The notes under the pieces: model-generated
Told to the model about the DNA's origin: nothing
The model's database searches: none
Seen by the model: only the letters and a program-made list of their open reading frames with translations
Translations under genes and position numbers: made by a program
Shown here: positions 34,411 to 45,340 of the stretch, one piece after another
Layout of the letters: each line of letters opens with the position of its first letter
Position numbering within the stretch: the stretch's first letter is position 1
DNA from: Allacma fusca
Lineage: Eukaryota; Arthropoda; Collembola; Symphypleona; Sminthuridae
Length of the DNA: 64,000 bases
NCBI GenBank assembly: GCA_947179485.1
Contig: OX359245.1
Coordinates: forward strand, 73,333,067-73,397,066
Reading direction: 5' to 3'

Positions 34411-35005
34411 TGTCACGAATATAGAAATAGATGAATTTAGAAAATAAGAATTAGATGATAAGTTCCTAAGGAACATAATTTAAATAATATTTAAGATGAG
34501 ATATGGTAAATATCCTCAAGGATCTATGGAAACTCATATGTGATGAGTTGGAACTTGAGATTAGAAAAAGGACGCCAAGCGTCCTGGGAGAGAGGAATGA
34601 GAGAGGCAGTTGGTCTTTGGGATTCGAGTTGATATCTGGATCTAGAGTTGGTTTCTGGAATTCAAGTGAGAATCTTGATCTCGTGTTAAAGTATATATTT
34701 TGAACTGAAATATAATCCCAAAAAGTTAATAAACTAATATTCCTGAGTAGAATCAAAAAGTATAACCCAACTCAATACGCTATTACATTATTATCACGTC
34801 CCATAAACAATCACTTAATTACTTCACTTTAGCACCCTTGTCACGTAGACAGTACCCCCTTACTTGCGAGTTACTTAATCATCTGATTTTAGGAGTTACG
34901 TGAAACGGCTCCTTTGGTTATAAAACATATAGTTACATCAGTATAAATCCTAAGGATTAACCCCGAACATTTAAATCTAAAATAACCAAAAACCCATATG
35001 TTTCA
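34411..35005 (+). repeat. Gypsy element 5' LTR
   Basis: 595 bp from tgtcacgaat to atgtttca. It contains an open frame on each strand (66 and 96 codons) present in both LTRs; these are treated as non-coding. It differs from the 3' LTR by about eight substitutions and no indel. Confidence 0.95.
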
Positions 35006-35007
35006 CT

Positions 35008-35025
35008 GGTGGAGTGTGCAAGTCG
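35008..35025 (+). other. Candidate Gypsy primer-binding site
   Basis: TGGTGGAGTGTGCAAG begins two bases after the LTR. It starts with the TGG expected for pairing with a tRNA CCA end. I could not match it to a particular tRNA. Confidence 0.4.
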
Positions 35026-35155
35026 ATTCCCGGGTGTTTATTTAGTGAAGTTTTTTCACCACTCATTACGAATATTTTGTCCTGAAGGACGCAACTTTTC
35101 CTGACTTTTTACTGAACAGTAAGTGCTCATCTGTGGAGTGCTTTACAAGATAACA

Positions 35156-36640
35156 ATGTCTCAAGACGGTGATGTGATAAACATTGATGAAACAAATATG
35201 GCTAGTTCACAAACTGAAGATCAACCAGAACTGTTAAGGTGTGATTTAGACTTACTAACTTTGCAAAAAGACATTGACAGAATTAAAGCTAAAAAAGAGA
35301 CCTTAGAGAAGAAGACCGGCAAAATTCCAACAGTTCCGAAGGACGTTCCGGCAAAAACTAAGGCTCCATCCCAGTTCAGTTTTGGAAATCCTCATGGTTT
35401 TGGAAATTTCTTTACTACACCAGGGCCAACATCTCAACCGTTTCGTACAACGACTGATACAAGTAATTCACAGTTTGATACATTGACCAGAGTCCAAAGG
35501 AACCAATAATTATTCAAGGTACTCAAAGAACGTATTTTACCTTATGACATCAAAGTAGATGCTTCCATATGGCATACTAACTTCCTAGAGGAATGTCAGA
35601 ATTTGGACATAGATCATGAATTTTTGGTACCTATCTTACATCATTTTTTCAAAAATTCAAAATCTAAATTAGTAGTAGCTTGGGTTGAAAGCTTAGATAG
35701 TACACTACAGACTTGGAGGTCAGAATTAGGTCCAGAAGAAGTTCTCAGGAAATTCTCCGATCATTTCATTAAGCATTTTAAAAATGATAAAAGATCAGAA
35801 GTAGCTCAGAAAGCATGGGATGAATATATTTTCGATCCAACGAAGCCCAGCACTTTTTTCATCATTGAATCCTGTGATCTACTTTCTCAAGTTGACGGTT
35901 CATACACTGAAAGAAAGAAAATTAGTCAGATGATCAGGAAAATTCCCTATGAATATGAGAGATTCATTTTTGAACCAGACCGAGAGAATTTATCAGTATT
36001 TTCGGCCAGACTTCAGATCATAGTAGATGGAGAGAAAGAATTGATTCAGAAAAATTCAACACCAACTCCAGTAGCTGCATTAACAGTTGCAACTCTTCCT
36101 AAGGAAGATACAAAATCTGAAAAGAAATCCAATGACAAGAAAGATGACTCAAAAGTACGATCTTTTGGGGACAAATGTCAATTTTGCTCAAAACCGGGGC
36201 ATACTGCAACTTCATGTTACTAGATCCCTGGCAATGACAACCGTCGAGGTAATTTCACTCGAGGTCGTGGAAGAGGTTCTAATAACAACAATCATGCTCA
36301 ACAGCGTCAGAACTCTCAAGAAGGAAACCGTACCTTCTACAACAATAACTATCGTGGAAATTACAACGGCAATAACTTCCGTGGACAATCCCGTGGTAGA
36401 GGCAGTCATCGGAATGGAGACCGCCAGTACAACAATAACCAACAAGGTTATTACAACAATAATTCCTATGGAAACAATGGACGTGGATATAATTACACGC
36501 AAAATCAACAACAAAATCCCCAGAGAGGTAACAATGACCGACAATTACTTTCAACGGTCCTACAGTTGGTAGCTGGAGCTGTGCCAAGACAACAGTTTCA
36601 GCGAAATGAAAACTCCAACATCCAAGATAATTTAAACTGA
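35156..36640 (+). CDS. gag: Gypsy gag-like ORF with RG/Asn-rich tail
   Basis: The frame opens at ATG 35,156 and runs 494 codons to TGA at 36,638-36,640, interrupted by TAA at 35,507-35,509 and TAG at 36,221-36,223 in the same frame. The N-terminal part has an acidic/Lys-rich helix-prone stretch. The middle (35,603-36,100) is a helical capsid-like region. A CCHC zinc knuckle (CQFCSKPGHTATSC) follows, and after the TAG a tail of about 135 residues is dominated by RG, NN and YN repeats, similar to RGG RNA-binding tails. The TAG falls two codons after the last knuckle Cys, so it could be a natural or read-through stop for the tail. The TAA at 35,507 looks like damage. Confidence 0.8.
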
Positions 36641-36804
36641 TAGGTCAGTCCATACGGGCACGACTGACTAACAGTAATCATGTAAATACTGTATAGAAGC
36701 ATATACATCATAATTTAATTTCCACTCATACTAATTTAAGAAAAGATTCCATTAATTCCCCTAAGGAGGAAGTTCAACCTAGAATTAAGAAAATAAAACA
36801 AGAT

Positions 36805-39800
36805 TTGGGTGAAGACCAGATGTCTCAAGTCACCCCAGATTCGGTGCAATTATCCGAATCCTCATCAATCCTGAAGGAGGAATTTGAGAATTTACTTCAG
36901 GACCAATTCAGTCCTACGGATATTACTTATAAATTGAATATTTTTGGCAAGAACCAATATTCAATAAAAGCATTAGTGGACAACGGTGGAGGAATTTCTA
37001 CTATCTCCCCAGCGTGCGTCTACGCATTGCAGAAGAATTCCCCTGAAGGAATTAAACTACATACTCATCATAATAAGGCAATTACACAAGTAACAACAAA
37101 TTCTACAGTCAAGTACAACAAGACTGCTACTATTCATTACTTTAGCAACGATACCCTTTCATCTCATAAGGTTGCTGTAATACCGAACGTTAATTCTTTA
37201 TTATTACTCGGTGGCGACTTTCTACACAAACACAGGGCAACCATCACATGCAACCCCAAGTCAGTTACACTTGTGGAGGAAAAGTCGGAGGATACCTTTA
37301 CTACCAGGTCTTGGTATCCGCCTTCTCAGTACTCTACTCCAGAGGATCATACGGCCGATTGCAGCCTGTCCTCGTCACCAACGATCCGGAGGATGTGCGT
37401 TGTCCAGTCCACCCGTCCCTATAAGCTTCTTCCCCGCTCTTGGACCCGGGTAGACCTCAGATCACCAGACAACTTTACTGGTAACGTTATAATTTCACCA
37501 ATCCGAAAACATCGAAAGGAGTTATTTTTTGGCGACATAATTTGTCCTATGGAAGATGGCAAGACGTACACATTAGTGTGGAATCCATCCAAACGACCTA
37601 CAACTTTGCAACCATTAAGAAGATTTGCAAATTATGATGAATTTAATGGCATAGAATTACCCAACTATGAAGAAGAACAAAAGACTTCTAAGGGAAAAAT
37701 GAAGATATTACCACCATTATCATCCGATGAATGCAAGTTTGGACCAACATTACATGGAAATCAAAAACAAAGATTATTATTCCTTATAAATAAGTACCGT
37801 AATTGTTTTGCTAAGGATGAAACACAATTTGGCTGCGTAAACTATGAATATGTCACTATAGATACAGGGGATGCAAAACCTGTATATACACCACAATACA
37901 GATTATCTTTCTCTGAACAGCAAGATTTACGCAAATTAGTGAATCAACATATAGACCAAGGCATAGTATCACCATGCGACTCACCTTGGAACAACCCTGT
38001 ATTACTTGTCAAGAAGGCAGATGGGACTCCACGTTATGTATTGGACTTACGAAGGTTTAATCCTAACGTTATCAAGAATACCTACCCATTACCTATTCCC
38101 CAGGACCAATTTGACAGATTACATGGAGCTCGATGGTTTATCTCCCTCGATGCAGTTCAAGGTTTCCTACAACGTATGTTAGACGCCAAATCAAGATTGA
38201 AAATGGCCTTTACAACTCCTGATGGGAAATTTTGTATGAATAGATTACCATTTGGTTATCGCAATTCCCCAGGAGAGTTTCAACAAATGATGGACGATAT
38301 CCTAGGCACACTAAGATATTCCATTGTACTCGTTTACATAGACGATGTACTCATTTATGCTGGTACTTTTGAGGACCTGCTGATTAGATTCGAGTTAGTT
38401 CTCAGGAGAGCCCAGCTATTCGGCCTAATGTTCAAACTTAAGAAATGTAAATTTGGTTTTCAAGAGATCGAATTCTTAGGACTCCTTATCAGTGGTGACG
38501 GTAAAAAGCCCATTGATACGAAGATAGAACCAGTAATGAATACCGACCCATCTACATCATTGGCAGCCGTAAGGAGATTCCTAGGAATGACTGAATGGTA
38601 TAGACAATTTATTAAAGACTATGCAAAAATAGCCAAACCATTGAATGATTTGAAAAAGGCAGGAGTCAAATTTACATGGACGGAGGAATGCGATAACGCC
38701 GTCCGTCGACTCAAGCATGCCCTTGTTACAGCTCCTGTACTCCAATTCTACAATCCTGATGCTGAACTATACCTTTACACTGACGCTAGTGCATATGGCA
38801 TAGGAGCCATACTCCATCAAAGCATGGATGGAAAAATTATGCATCCCATTCATTATGCATCTCGCTCATTAACGGAGGTTGAGAGGAAATGGGACGCCAG
38901 AGATAGAGAGTGCCTCGCCATTGTGTGGGGACTCCAGAAATTCCGTCAGTACGTATATGGGAAAATGGTACATATACCTACTGATCATCATAGCCTTCAA
39001 CATATGATGACTCTGAAGGATCCTCATAATAGGATTGCAAGGTGGACAATGATGTTAGCATCTCAACCCATGACGATAGAACACATTCCTGGAAATAAGA
39101 TGGCTCATGCAGATTGCCTTTCCAGAGACACTATCAGACGTCTTTCTAAAGCACTGGTAGATTCTACGCAAATTGAAATTGGAAATGAAGACAAAGCTAT
39201 CGCTGCAACCGTAGGAGGAAATTCAGATTTATTCCTAAGGAAGCAAGCAGAAGATGCAAAATTATCAGCTATCATCTCGAAACTCATTAAGGAAGGAGAC
39301 CATACCACCGATCCTCCGCATATCTTTGGCAAGAACTACGCATTGATACACAAATTACTCTATAGAATTGACAATGGACTTACTGCTAATCCATGGCGTT
39401 TAGTTATTCCTAAGAGTTTACAACATGAGATAATGACTTTATTCCACTCCGATACAGAAGGAGGTCATGCGGGAATTTATAAGACTTTTTCAGCACTATA
39501 CACAAGATACTATTGGCAGAACATGTTCCGCGACGTGCAAAAATTTTTACAGTCATGTGAGGTATGTCAGATGCATAATCCTCGTAATGCTGCAGTCGCT
39601 GGTCATCGTCACACACTTCCTCCTCCAGCTAAAGCACTGCAAAGAGTTGCTTTAGATTGGATTGGACCATTACCACGTTCCCCTAAGGGACATCAATATG
39701 CGTTAATAATGATAGACTATACAACAAGATATGTTTTTGCTGCAACGTCAAAAACTCATACATCAAATGACTCTAAAAGATTACTCGAAAATACAATTAT

Positions 39801-42066
39801 TAACGAACATCATTTTCCTAGATAAATAGTGACAGACGGTGGAACCCATTTTGCACATGGAGAATTTCCACGGTGGTTAAAATCTAAAGGAATTAAACAC
39901 ATAATTGTCATGCCCAATAGTCCTCAAAGTATGGGTATTGTCGAACGACAAAATAAAACTATAAAGACTTTCATTAAAAAGTGCGTTGATAAAAACTACA
40001 GTCAATGGGACTCATTACTACCACTAGCAGTTCGCGCACATAATTTTCATGTGAACGAAGGCACGAACTATTCTCCATATTTTTTATTTCATGGAAGAGA
40101 ACCATTAACTAGACTTGATTTAATTACGCCTGTGCTGGTCCCTCATGAAGTTAATTCCCCTGAAGAACAAGCGCAGAATTTAGAACAAGCAACAGAAGAA
40201 GCCGTAATTAAGACTACTCAACAGCAAAAAGCAAGATATGACACGTTCAATAAACAGAGAAAAGAACACATCTACTTAGTAGGAGATTTGGTCAAGCTAA
40301 AGGCTCAAGATCCACATCAACTTGGACCTAAATGGCTAGGACCGTATGAAATTATAAAAGTTATTTCACCCCAGGCTTTTCAAGTAAAACCTATACTATC
40401 GCATATGGGAAACAGATTACGTAATGTACATGTTCATAACATTGCACCATATATTCGACCAGAATTATGGGAAGACGAATATCCATATGTTATTCCTGGA
40501 GGAAAATATATAGCAACTAATTTCAGTATGACACCATCAATGGGATCCGTAATGAGACCAGACAGAAATTACAATTATAGAGACGAAGAAATTCCTCAAT
40601 ATACAGTACATCAACAGCATTACAACAGCTCATCAGAGAGTAGTTTACCTCAAGAAGATGAAGAAGTTTCAAGGTATGGATTGATCACCCGTACTCCAGA
40701 AGCTCATGATTTAGCCTCAAGAGGAAATAACCTCCGTAGTACAGCCGCAGAAGCTGGCGCCGCTTCCACAGCTGGACATCATGTTGATAGAGATTCAACT
40801 TCATATTACTCATCTAATTTCAGTAATATTCCATTGAGAAACACTATAGGTAACTATGTGCAAAGTTACATACAGTCAAACATTACTCCATTTACTCAAA
40901 GTAATGTACATAATGACTATAATGGTCACGACTCAGAGATGTACACTCCAAGTCGAAGACTCGAAAATTTTAATAATAATGAAAATACAATTCATGAAAT
41001 TAATGAATCGGGCTCAAAAGAAACTTCCGGTCCCTATAGGAACACGAGAAGTAGAAGACCCGTAAGAGAGGTAATCTCTTTACCTCCAGCCACAAGGCCA
41101 AAACGCACAAGATTGGACCAAATTGTTATTGCTCCGCCACAGCTGTTCACATCAGAACCTGTCCTTGCAAGCAATTTACCAGAAAATGTGCAAAGTATTA
41201 ATTTCAATTTCAATTTAAATCCTAATGCGCAAATTATGAATGAAATAAATATGAATACTAATGATGAAATAATTCATAATAATTATTTCCCAGAGGAAGC
41301 ACAGAACTCCTCTGGATTACTTGATCCTGTTATAAATACAGAGATATTAAATGTTGAATTAAATGACTACGAAACTCATAATGAAATTATAAATAATGTA
41401 CCTTTGGTACAAACAGAAGAAAGAAATTCTCCCATCATCATACAAGAGATGGATACAGAAGAAAATAATGCAAATATTTTTTCACAAGCAGCAGAGTTTG
41501 ACTTGTTTGGAAACTTCCAGCCGATTCCAAGAGAAATCAGGCATATGGAAACTTTTACTCCAGCTGAACTATTTTTCAATAATAGTAACTTTCGAAATGA
41601 CTCTAATATTTCAAGCCCTGAATCTTCAGAGGAAAGTGTCACAAGTTCAATACTCAGTGACATTGTAGCTATAAACAATCCTGAATCTTCTAAATTTGAT
41701 ACGCAGGAAGATATTAATATAAATGTAACTACATTAACAATACAAGAAGCAGTTAATAACTTTTTGACACATGCACATACATCTAGACTATCATTAATCT
41801 CGAATATAAGTCGAGCTTCAACTCAATCAACTGAAAATAATAACTCTCAAAGTAGCAATGAATTACTAGATATGTCTGATACTAATATTTTTGAAAATAG
41901 TGACAGTGTATTTACACCTGACCAATCTATATTCCTAGAGGAAACTCATAAAGATACAGAAAATGTAATCGAAACTTTACAAGACAATAATAACTTACCT
42001 GAATGTTCCGCAATTGTTCCATTCAATGTACAAGAGATTACTACAGCTTTTCTAATGTACTTATAG
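36805..42066 (+). CDS. pol: Gypsy pol: protease-RT-RNase H-integrase with long tail
   Basis: The frame is open from about 36,700; the first ATG is 36,820. In order: retropepsin-like region (ALVDNGGGIS near residue 57, flap/LLGGDFL later) with DNG where DTG/DSG is usual; RT with YIDD at about 511-514; RNase H (YTDAS, about 657); integrase zinc region (H...H, C-x2-C, about 881-921); integrase core (LDWIGPL, VTDGGTHF, GIVERQNK); and a GPY/F-like module (KWLGPYEII). A single in-frame TAA (39,823-39,825) lies just before the second catalytic Asp block. After integrase the frame continues about 540 residues of Asn/Ser/Glu-rich, apparently disordered sequence, far longer than typical Gypsy pol. Confidence 0.9.
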
Positions 42067-43124
42067 ACAGAATCGAATACCGTCGTATCACACAAAAGAC
42101 ACTTAAACTCCTAAAGGAATTAGATTTATGTCATGATTACATACGTAAATTTCAATCAATACAGACTTTAATTAATTATCCTCGTTGGGAAATAAAACTG
42201 TACAAATCCATAAAGACACAAACTAGAGAAATTACAGTGCACGCTCACTTACCAGTAACTGCGACACATGATACGCAGGCATCAGAGTTCACACGTGAGA
42301 AAGACCTTACAATTGCAATTCCTGTGACTACTCATATGAAATCCATACGAGCGAAAAGTGCTTCAAAAGTAATACACGACACTCAGATGAAAAGCCCTAA
42401 AAGTGCTAGACTTGTGATAGAGGACATACTTACGGAAAACCTTACGAGTGTTATTTCAGTGATTAACCCTGTTAATCCTATAATTCCTATTGAACACACA
42501 AGTGAAAAACCTTTACCTAGTAAATCCCTCAGGAAAGTCACTTGTAAAACTCCTAAACAAAAACTTAAGACTCCAAAAATAGCTCTTGATAAACTCAACA
42601 CAAAGAGTAAAATATTCAAACCTAAATTACCTAAACCTAGAAAAATAATCCCAGAAATAGTGGATCAATATCCTATTTCCTATACTTTCAAAGGTATTCC
42701 TAAAAAGGTAATGTTGAAAATACCTCCGACTATTACACAACCGGTAACAGTAGATATAAATACCCTACATGTTGTAGAGACTGAGAAAAGTAATGTAAAT
42801 AATTTAGTTCGTAAGAATATAGAATCTAATGTAAAAGATAGTCAAAGTTATCTTAAACGTCCGCGTATAGTTAGTGCTCCCTCAGGGATGCCTACACACA
42901 CGTCATCCACTGTACTAATTCCACCCGTAGAATTACGTGCAGAGGAGGTATTTATGGCAGAGGGCCCAGCTCAGACAATAGAACAACCGAGAGCCAAACG
43001 CCGACTTTCTGCCAGCGGAGAGTCCCTCGCACTCCTCCGGCAGGCAGTTAGGTTTGATGCAGAAGAGACACTGCGACGGCCAAAACGACACGCCGCACGG
43101 CCCGCAGGTTTTTACAAAGAGTGA
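42003..43124 (+). CDS. Basic ORF3 of the Gypsy element (373 aa)
   Basis: Open for 373 codons from an ATG at 42,003, overlapping the end of pol by 64 nt in the -1 frame. Rich in Lys, Pro, Thr and Ile, with patches such as KLPKPRKIIPE, and ending in a strongly basic tail (RAKRRLSASGE..., LRRPKRHAARPAG). No membrane segment, cysteine cluster or known domain was seen, so it is not an envelope protein of recognisable type. It could be made by -1 frameshifting from pol, by its own ATG, or from a spliced message. It might be a nucleic-acid-binding accessory protein, but that is only from charge. Confidence 0.55.
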   Translation: MFRNCSIQCTRDYYSFSNVLIDRIEYRRITQKTLKLLKELDLCHDYIRKFQSIQTLINYPRWEIKLYKSIKTQTREITVHAHLPVTATHDTQASEFTREKDLTIAIPVTTHMKSIRAKSASKVIHDTQMKSPKSARLVIEDILTENLTSVISVINPVNPIIPIEHTSEKPLPSKSLRKVTCKTPKQKLKTPKIALDKLNTKSKIFKPKLPKPRKIIPEIVDQYPISYTFKGIPKKVMLKIPPTITQPVTVDINTLHVVETEKSNVNNLVRKNIESNVKDSQSYLKRPRIVSAPSGMPTHTSSTVLIPPVELRAEEVFMAEGPAQTIEQPRAKRRLSASGESLALLRQAVRFDAEETLRRPKRHAARPAGFYKE

Positions 43125-43748
43125 ACCACGCCGTTAGAGCAACTATTACTAGTTGTAGTCTTACTGTGTACACTTCGAATTTTTTTTGAGTGAATCTATT
43201 TTTTGTATAGTGAATAATATAATAATTTGAGTAATTTAAAATACATTCTTGTATTTTTGTTTTCCTTAAAGGAAACTATTGTGAATATTGGTAATGAAAT
43301 ATTTTAATTATTTACGAATAATCATAGGAAATATCCTTTATTATATTTATGTATACAAAGGTCTTAGGCATACATATAATTTATTGTTATTAATTTTTTT
43401 TGACAATGAAATGGCATTATCCATACATATGAAGAAATATTTTTATAACCGTGTAATAATTTGTTCTTTTCATTTAACCCTTAGACAGAACCAACGGTCC
43501 CAGATAGTACTGAAACTCCTCTTGGTGACCGGCGTTCCTGATAGTTTGATAACCGAACCTTAGTATATACTTTGGGTAGTAACGGTTAGTTCTAAGGTTA
43601 AATTTACAGTAATTAGTTTCAATAATTAATTGTATAGCAAATACTCTGTGAAGTCAATTTGAATATAAGCATTTATTGTCCTATGTAATTACGAATCGTT
43701 TAATTATCATTTGGTGCTTCGAATTCGAATTTAATTATTCCTACAGTC
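43125..43748 (+). other. Spacer between ORF3 and ORF4 with splice acceptor
   Basis: No long open frame of note. It ends in ttaattattcctacag at about 43,731-43,746, a good splice acceptor placed three bases before the ORF4 ATG. This is the arrangement used by env of errantiviruses and retroviruses for a spliced subgenomic RNA. Confidence 0.55.
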
Positions 43749-44594
43749 ATGATGGCAGGAATTACTCAGGCTCAAGCCAGACACGAAGCTTTCATAGCAT
43801 TGAAGACTGTCGTAGGTGCGTTTGAACGTGAAGAAGAAGATACCTTCGAATTAGATTGGGTAATTTCCACCTGCACTGAATATCTGAAGCAAGTCTCAAC
43901 TTCATCCGAGAAGAAATTGTTGAAGATCGAACCATCTGAAAACCTCGATGACGACAGACACTACTCAAGTAACCTTTATGATGCTGATTCACTTCCTCAG
44001 GAAGATAAGAAACCGAAGTTACCATTGGTCGGGACATTCACTATGGGATTATCCAAACGAAATCCTCATGTACGATGCGAAAGATGTCATGTGCCGATCC
44101 CCACATTCAAGGCATTACAATTTCATATGAAACTCCATGAATACTACCACAAACAATCCTTTCCGATCCTACAAGACCCAGTCGACATGAACTACGCGTG
44201 TTCCTCGCGAGTGTGGATGGATAAACGAATCTTTAGTACAACGTACTTAGTACCAACGGAGATGGTCGGATTGTTGATGGGTATTAAGGGAACAACTAAA
44301 GAATTCCTACAAGGAGGATGTCGAAGAATGGACGTTGACCTCTGGCAAATCAATAGACGTGAACGCGTTGTCCATTTGGTAGGTTCTATTGAAGACCTAT
44401 ATCTGGCACAAATGCGAATCTGGAACACTTTGTTCGAAGCCGGAGCTTTCAACTTCAAAGATGATCTACTACCAGAGTCCATTCCTACTACGTATCCTCA
44501 GGACTTTCCAAGAATTTTACACCTTGATTCAGCGAAATTGATATTATTAATCTGTATATATATATCTACTCAGGACAAACTCGTCAATCAATGA
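43749..44594 (+). CDS. ORF4: C2H2 zinc finger + KH-like domain protein (281 aa)
   Basis: This is an intact frame from ATG-ATG at 43,749. Residues 1-60 form an amphipathic, acidic region. A textbook C2H2 finger follows: C110, C113, H126, H130 (C-x2-C-x12-H-x3-H) with F120 and L123 at the hydrophobic positions. Residues about 163-232 look like a KH domain: YLVP-x4-VGLLMGIKG with the GxxG loop at 178-181, then alternating strands (VDLWQI, RVVHLVG) and a final helix (IEDLYLAQMRIWNTL). Both are nucleic-acid-binding folds. A weakly hydrophobic C-terminus (LILLICIYI) is present, but there is no signal peptide. It occupies the env position. I know of no standard Gypsy protein with this domain pair. 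Captured host gene or element-specific regulator are both possible. Confidence 0.7.
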   Translation: MMAGITQAQARHEAFIALKTVVGAFEREEEDTFELDWVISTCTEYLKQVSTSSEKKLLKIEPSENLDDDRHYSSNLYDADSLPQEDKKPKLPLVGTFTMGLSKRNPHVRCERCHVPIPTFKALQFHMKLHEYYHKQSFPILQDPVDMNYACSSRVWMDKRIFSTTYLVPTEMVGLLMGIKGTTKEFLQGGCRRMDVDLWQINRRERVVHLVGSIEDLYLAQMRIWNTLFEAGAFNFKDDLLPESIPTTYPQDFPRILHLDSAKLILLICIYISTQDKLVNQ

Positions 44595-44729
44595 ATTTTT
44601 GAATTTTCATTAATTACTTTATAAGACTGATGTATTAGTCTGATTTTTTCTCTCTTTACACTTATTGTTTTCACACTCTGTGTTAGTTCCCTAATTGTTA
44701 GTAAGTACATTCGGGACGAATGTTTCTTT
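44595..44729 (+). other. Gypsy 3' untranslated region
   Basis: AT-rich untranslated stretch between ORF4 and the polypurine tract. Confidence 0.6.
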
Positions 44730-44741
44730 GGGAAGGGGGTG
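44730..44741 (+). other. Gypsy polypurine tract
   Basis: gggaagggggtg immediately precedes the 3' LTR, in the position of a plus-strand primer. Confidence 0.8.
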
Positions 44742-45336
44742 TGTCACGAATATAGAAATAGATGAATTTAGAAAATAAGAATTAGATGATAAGTTCCTAA
44801 GGAACATAATTTAAATAATATTTAAGATTAGATATGGTAAATATCCTCAAGGATCTATGGAAACTCATATGTGATGAGTTGGAACTTGAGATTAGAAAAA
44901 GGACACCAAGCGTCCTGGGAGAGAGGAATGAGAGAGGCAGTTGGTCTTTGGGATTCGAGTTGATATCTGGATCTAGAGTTGGTTTCTGGAATTCAAGTGA
45001 GAATCTTGATCTCGTGTTAAAGTATATATTTTGAACTGAAATATAATCCCAAAAAGTTAATAAACTAATATTCCTGAGTAGAATCAAAAAGTATAACCCA
45101 ACTCAATACGCTATTACATTATTATCACTTCCCATAAACAATCACTTAATTACTTCACTTTAGCATCCTTGTTACGTAGACAGTACCCCCTTACTTGCGA
45201 GTTACTTCATTATCTGATTTTAGGAGTTACGTGAAACGGCTCCTTTGGTTATAAAACATATAGTTACATCAGTATAAATCCTAAGGATTAACCCCGAACA
45301 TTTAAATCTAAAATAACCAAAAACCTATATGTTTCA
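44742..45336 (+). repeat. Gypsy element 3' LTR
   Basis: 595 bp; eight substitutions from the 5' LTR and no indels. It is followed by the second copy of the target duplication aagt. Confidence 0.95.
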
Positions 45337-45340
45337 AAGT

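Larger units (their letters stand above)
34411..45336 (+). mobile_element. Gypsy-type LTR retroelement with extra ORFs, 10.9 kb
   Basis: Two 595-bp LTRs (TG...CA) are flanked by a 4-bp target duplication aagt (34,407-34,410 and 45,337-45,340). Internal order is gag (CCHC plus a long RG/N-rich tail), protease, RT (YIDD), RNase H, integrase (HHCC, DDE, GPY/F-like), as in Gypsy/Metaviridae. These are followed by an unusually long Asn-rich pol extension, a basic 373-aa ORF and a 281-aa zinc-finger/KH ORF. The LTRs differ at eight positions (about 1.3%), so the insertion is fairly young. Three in-frame stop codons interrupt gag and pol, but no frameshift was found in about 7 kb of coding sequence. 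It has inserted inside an exon of the paralogue pair described on either side. Confidence 0.93.

Noticed and set aside
34466..34756. 96-codon minus-strand frame, repeated at 44,797-45,087
   Set aside because: It lies inside both LTRs of the Gypsy element, so its duplication reflects the LTRs; no domain is present.
36087..36572. 161-codon plus-strand frame rich in Thr/Ile
   Set aside because: Alternative frame of the repetitive gag tail; the zinc knuckle and RG-rich tail are in the other frame.
36212..36587. Antisense frames of 102-110 codons opposite the gag tail
   Set aside because: They are shadows of the Asn/Gly/Arg-rich repeat codons of gag.
35156..42066. Genetic code with TAA/TAG read as glutamine
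   Set aside because: All Gypsy stops could be Gln codons, but the intact host genes here end normally at TAA/TAG and the Copia and LINE breaks do not follow the rule.
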